64,000 nt of DNA from DASXRU01 sp033856235 (GTDB lineage Bacteria; Acidobacteriota; Blastocatellia; Pyrinomonadales; Pyrinomonadaceae): the NCBI GenBank assembly GCA_033856235.1, contig JAWVFI010000085.1, positions 5,304 to 69,303 of the forward strand, read 5' to 3'. A program made the position numbers and the translations under genes. The stretch's first letter is position 1; each line of letters starts with the position of its first letter. Below the pieces are notes generated by a model. It was not told the DNA's origin. It saw only the letters and a program-made list of their open reading frames with translations, and did no database searches. Shown piece by piece: positions 59,991 through 64,000 of the stretch.

Positions 59991-62192
59991 CTAGGACTTT
60001 TGCGCCCTGCCCTTGGCCCTCTGCTCTTTGCCCCCCGCCCCGGCTTCCACTTCCAGCGCCGTTAACGATCGCTCGATGTCCTTTTGGTCATTGATCGACA
60101 ACGTCTCTGAACCGTAACGCACGCGGTTGTAGGCCTGGGTGATGAAAACCGCTTCGCCAAAACCAGCGCCGGCTGCGAACTCCAGCGGGGTCTGATCCGG
60201 AGAACGAACGATGCCGCGTCTGGCAAGTAACCTGTTGAGGCGCTCGTAGAATTCCACCGCGGAATGGTTCGACCGTTCGTGGCTGCGCGAGATCCTGAGG
60301 CGATGCCAACCGGCCGATCCTCTAAGATTTATGGCCAGCGCCACCGCCAGAAAGAAAAACCCGATTCCGAATAGTAACCACAGGGGCCGGCGCCACAGAA
60401 CTACGGCGACCTGCTGTAACCGTTGCACAACGTTGGCCAGCATGTGTTGATAGCGAAAAGCGCGATCGTGCAAAGACGTCGCCAGCGAACGCTGCTCCTG
60501 CTTGTCGTAACCTACGACATACTGGTACCAGATCAACTCAAACGCTTCGGCGTACTTCCCCAACTGGGCCGCGAGACCGCTTCTGACCGGCTCGGTCCGG
60601 CCGGCTGCGGGAGTTGGATCGAAAGTGACCCAGGATTTAGTTTCGGGAAAGTAAACTTCCACCCACGAGTGCGCATCGCTTTGGCGCACTGTGAAGGCGC
60701 CCGCGGCCTCGTTATATTCGCCGGGCAAAAAACCGTTTACCACGCGCGACGCAACGCCGTGCGTTCGAAGCATCACGGCCATCGCGGTCGAAAAATATTC
60801 ACAGTGACCGGCGCGCACATTGAACAGAAAGTCCGCCAGCGGATCGGCGCCGCTCGCCCGCATCTGCGTGCTGTAGCCATAATCGCTACGGAGGCGAGTT
60901 TCGATGGCCTTCGCCGCATCATAACGATTGCGCGCATTGGCGCCGGCAATCATTGACTGTGCCAGATCTGTGATCCGGGAATCGAAGGAATCCGGCAGTT
61001 GAAGATAGCGCACTGCGGAGGCTGGGTAAGGCCTCATGTCCCGGCGCAAGGCGGCGGCATCCGGTTCCGTCAAGTCTGAGAAAACCTTGTAGATGACCCG
61101 CTCAGAATCGTGGCGGCGTATCTGTAATGAGCCCTCGGCGTCAATGCGGACAAAGGGAAAATCACCCTGCACCGCGACTGTCCGCGGCGCAGCAAAGATA
61201 ACCGCCGAATCAATCGGCTCCAGAAAAACTGTCTGCGTCGTCAGCCTCTCCAGATCCTCGGTCGTTCCCAGTTGGAAAAAACCGCGATCGCTGGTTGCCT
61301 GGTTGGAGCGCCGCGCCTCGGCAGACTTCCTCCACGTGCGTCCAGTGAATTCGTCCAGGGCCACGCCGCGCCATTTCAATTCCTGGCGCCGCGCTTGCGG
61401 ATCTTCAATCCGAACGCGCATTACCACTTCGTCGTTTCGCTTCAATTCCCCGATGGCGCCGAGGGAAACGTTTTCAGAAAACCCGATGAAGTTGGAAAGG
61501 CCGGCTCCGCCGCGCGTTATCATCGCCGAACCCGCTCTGGGCGCGACAACGAATAACGGAAGAGCCAACACAAGAATTAGTATCAACAGGCCAATCGAGA
61601 TCAGGGGCAGCCTGCCGGCTTCATTGTTTCTCCTACTCCGCGCCGGAACTATCTTTCCAAAGACTCTGGAGTCGGGGGGTATTAAGAGGCGCGTCTCTGC
61701 GATGTTGATACCGCGACCGGCTTTCCTTATTTCGAAAGCAATAATCGTGGAAAGACCGCAGAGCAGATAGATCGTCAGGGTGCCAATAAACACGGGACTG
61801 AAACTCAAGCCAGCGGCAAGCAACACCTCGAAGAAAGAGATCAGGTAAAGGAACACCCAATCACGATCAGATTTCACCTGCAGCAACTTAATGGCGGAGA
61901 GAAAGATTATCAGATGAGCGAGCGCGTTGGCGCCGAGCTTGTCGCGAGCTTCGCCAATCTCCTTCTGATACTGCCAGTCCAGAAAGAACAGCGGGATCGA
62001 CAGTAAGACGATCGCCAGCCCGACGCGCTCCGACAACTGCCATTTTTTCTCTTCAATCTTCCAGGCCAGCACCAGAACCACAGCGAAGATTACCCCGAGA
62101 GCCACATGAAGGCCGCCGGCAAAGCACAGCGCGAGCGTGGCCACTGCAACCATGGCGTAAGATGAAGCTCGGAAATAAGTGGCAAAACTCAT
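59991..62192 (-). CDS. TgpA-like transglutaminase-family membrane protein
   Basis: 733 aa. An N-terminal DUF3488-type bundle of about six membrane helices (residues about 10-230), an extracytoplasmic transglutaminase-like domain with Cys in NVRAGHCEYFSTAMAVMLR, His in VRQSDAHSWVEVYF and Asp in WVTFDPTPAAG, one further helix (PLWLLFGIGFFFLAVALAIN) and a C-terminal DUF4129-type segment (LLARRGIVRSPDQTPLEFAA). The last ~14 residues (GGKEQRAKGRAQKS) are encoded in low-complexity repeat-like DNA. Substrate unknown. It diverges from the L,D-transpeptidase gene, so a wall role is possible. Confidence 0.92.
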   Translation of the reverse strand: MSFATYFRASSYAMVAVATLALCFAGGLHVALGVIFAVVLVLAWKIEEKKWQLSERVGLAIVLLSIPLFFLDWQYQKEIGEARDKLGANALAHLIIFLSAIKLLQVKSDRDWVFLYLISFFEVLLAAGLSFSPVFIGTLTIYLLCGLSTIIAFEIRKAGRGINIAETRLLIPPDSRVFGKIVPARSRRNNEAGRLPLISIGLLILILVLALPLFVVAPRAGSAMITRGGAGLSNFIGFSENVSLGAIGELKRNDEVVMRVRIEDPQARRQELKWRGVALDEFTGRTWRKSAEARRSNQATSDRGFFQLGTTEDLERLTTQTVFLEPIDSAVIFAAPRTVAVQGDFPFVRIDAEGSLQIRRHDSERVIYKVFSDLTEPDAAALRRDMRPYPASAVRYLQLPDSFDSRITDLAQSMIAGANARNRYDAAKAIETRLRSDYGYSTQMRASGADPLADFLFNVRAGHCEYFSTAMAVMLRTHGVASRVVNGFLPGEYNEAAGAFTVRQSDAHSWVEVYFPETKSWVTFDPTPAAGRTEPVRSGLAAQLGKYAEAFELIWYQYVVGYDKQEQRSLATSLHDRAFRYQHMLANVVQRLQQVAVVLWRRPLWLLFGIGFFFLAVALAINLRGSAGWHRLRISRSHERSNHSAVEFYERLNRLLARRGIVRSPDQTPLEFAAGAGFGEAVFITQAYNRVRYGSETLSINDQKDIERSLTALEVEAGAGGKEQRAKGRAQKS

Positions 62193-62235
62193 AGCAACTG
62201 GGCCGACTCAGGGAAAACTCTTAAACTCGAACAGC

Positions 62236-62264
62236 TTAACACCGAGCAGGCTACTGTTAATAAT
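62236..62264 (+). promoter_or_regulatory. Promoter candidate for the L,D-transpeptidase gene
   Basis: TTAACA (62236-62241), 17 bases, AATAAT (62259-62264); each box matches consensus at five of six positions. The ATG at 62304 lies 40 bases downstream. Located in the divergent spacer with the TgpA-like gene. Confidence 0.5.
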
Positions 62265-62303
62265 CCGGGCAAGTTGATACTCTCCACTATCGGGAAGCTA
62301 CAA

Positions 62304-63140
62304 ATGAAATCTCTGCTGACCATCAGTTTACTGCTCATTTCAATACCGGCAATCGCAAGCGCACAGCGGCGCGCCCAGCACCCCGCCTCTCTGAGCCGGG
62401 CGGCCACGAAGGAGGCCGAGCGCCGGCTTTCCGAACTAGGCTACTGGACGGGCCCGGTTGATGGCCTCTTTGATCCGGCCACGCGGTCGGCTTTGCTGGC
62501 CTTTCAAAAATGTGAAGGCCGCCAGGCTACCGGGCGGCTGACTCTCGATGAGCTGGAGGCAATTCGCACGGGCGCTGCTCCCCAAGCAAGGGAAAGCGGG
62601 TATGAGCATGTGGAAGTTGATCTGGATCGTCAGGTGCTACTGCTGGTCAACGACGCCGGCAGCGTCAGAGTGCTTCCGGTCTCCACAGGCAACGACAAGT
62701 CGTTCATGGACGAGGGCCAGCCGACTATCGCCTACACACCCCGCGGCAGATTCATTGTTTATGACAAAGAGGTAGGTTGGGGAAATGGTCCGCTGGGCTC
62801 GGTTTATTACGCCAATTACATCAGCGGTGGCGTGGCGATTCATGGAAGCCGCTCCGTCCCGAACGAACCGGCAAGTCACGGATGCATTCGGATTCCAATG
62901 TTTGCCGCTCGCGAACTAAGCAAACTGCTGCCCGTGGGATCAATCGTGCTGGTCTACGACAAGGTGGCGTTCGTTTCAGGCAAAGCCTGGGCCGAGAATC
63001 CGGAACTCAAGCAGGCAGCCCTGGCAAGCACCGCCTTCGCAGATCCGGGCGACTACATACAGCAACCTAAACTCAGCACCAGGGCTTCGGCGATCAAGAA
63101 AGCCCGCTCGAAAATGATTCGAGCGGGCTCCTTTAAATAA
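62304..63140 (+). CDS. L,D-transpeptidase with peptidoglycan-binding domain
   Basis: 278 aa from the ATG at 62304; an in-frame TTG ten codons upstream is unlikely. Signal peptide KSLLTISLLLISIPAIASAQ. Peptidoglycan-binding domain (about 35-95): EAERRLSELGYWTGPVDGLF, FDPATRSALLAFQKCEG. YkuD catalytic domain (about 105-225): VEVDLDRQVLLLVNDAGSVR, and the active-site signature GVAIHGSRSVPNEP with SHGCIRIPMF (catalytic Cys). Should form 3-3 peptidoglycan cross-links or attach proteins in the periplasm. The last codons contain the terminator hairpin at 63101-63129. Confidence 0.95.
   Translation: MKSLLTISLLLISIPAIASAQRRAQHPASLSRAATKEAERRLSELGYWTGPVDGLFDPATRSALLAFQKCEGRQATGRLTLDELEAIRTGAAPQARESGYEHVEVDLDRQVLLLVNDAGSVRVLPVSTGNDKSFMDEGQPTIAYTPRGRFIVYDKEVGWGNGPLGSVYYANYISGGVAIHGSRSVPNEPASHGCIRIPMFAARELSKLLPVGSIVLVYDKVAFVSGKAWAENPELKQAALASTAFADPGDYIQQPKLSTRASAIKKARSKMIRAGSFK
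63101..63129. terminator. Bidirectional hairpin terminator inside the transpeptidase 3' end
   Basis: A perfect 12-bp stem AGCCCGCTCGAA/TTCGAGCGGGCT with a 5-base loop. On the minus strand it follows the 5S rRNA by about 12 bases and is trailed by TTCTTG; on the plus strand it is trailed by CCTTTAAAT. It overlaps the last 10 or so codons of the transpeptidase gene (ARSKMIRAGS). Likely terminator of the rRNA operon and of the converging gene. Confidence 0.8.
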
Positions 63141-63141
63141 T

Positions 63142-63258
<117 letters not shown>

Positions 63259-63477
63259 AACTTTTTTGAAATCTCAAATTTCAGATCTCAAATTCCGTTT
63301 TGGTTTTTCAAATCTGGATCTGGAAACTTGAGATCCCAGATTCAAAAGGACTTGGAGAATCGAATAGTGACCGACAAGGCAATTGAGATTCAAAGTTCAA
63401 ATCTCTGATCTGAGATCTCAAATTTGAGATTCGAGATTTCAGCACGCGCAAGCGCGAATTTGTTGCTTGAGTAAATT
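63259..63477. repeat. 23S-5S spacer with AT-rich inverted repeats
   Basis: About 219 bases. GAAATCTCAAATTTCAGATC (from 63269) is an imperfect inverted copy of the segment ending GAGATTCGAGATTTC at 63441, and several local palindromes such as GAGATCTC and TCTCAAATTTGAGA occur. The block is more AT-rich than its surroundings. It resembles an inserted palindromic element; no tRNA is present. Confidence 0.65.

Positions 63478-64000
<523 letters not shown>

Overview
The window reads as chromosomal DNA of an Acidobacteriota member, most likely a Blastocatellia/Pyrinomonadaceae-type organism (inference from gene content; no database search was possible). Pointers are three long secreted proteins of the acidobacterial VWFA-related family, a TIGR02999-type ECF sigma factor coupled to a Ser/Thr kinase, HEAT-repeat membrane proteins, moderate GC, and many short palindromic repeats between genes. 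No phage, IS element or CRISPR array was seen.

Layout. 1-2477: kinase (cut by the left edge) and ECF sigma factor. 2599-9830: a core block read right to left: ispE, tRNA-Gln, prs, rplY, pth, rpsF, rpsR, rplI, a small unknown gene and dnaB. 9942-15065: envelope and TPR genes (TPR protein, a membrane protein, BamD-like protein) followed by rpe and an Asn-rich PASTA protein. 15132-24954: housekeeping enzymes on the minus strand (rsmB, fmt, pruA, def, aroC, a GlcD-type FAD oxidase, uvrB). 25149-32090: an unusual minus-strand unit of a PhoB/OmpR-type response regulator and three HEAT-repeat proteins, two spanning the membrane and one soluble with a TubC-like docking domain. 32385-36356: plus-strand dinB-type gene, purC, a Fis-like HTH gene, and groES-groEL behind a near-consensus promoter and a CIRCE element. 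36435-39305: CYTH protein and a NatAB-like ABC exporter. 39458-51568: three VWFA-related paralogues, with an asparaginase-family hydrolase, an LRR protein, two unknown genes and an HGSNAT-like membrane protein lying between the first and second. 51641-63140: serA, corA with a coupled small membrane protein, pgpA with a small acidic protein, a membrane sulfatase/phosphotransferase-like protein, a small secreted Cys protein, rimO, a TgpA-like transglutaminase and an L,D-transpeptidase. 63101-64000: the 3' end of a minus-strand rRNA operon (5S and the end of 23S).

How genes work together. Translation and ribosome functions are grouped (ribosomal proteins, pth, def, fmt, rsmB, rimO, tRNA-Gln, rRNA). 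Stop/start overlaps suggest translational coupling for sigma-kinase, fmt-rsmB, the two downstream HEAT genes, the ABC pair, corA-small membrane protein, and the membrane protein-TPR pair. The least explained material is the HEAT/AMIN-like/TubC-like unit at 25149-32090. The most striking non-coding feature is the set of palindromic repeat families, one of which supplies the C-terminal residues of IspE.
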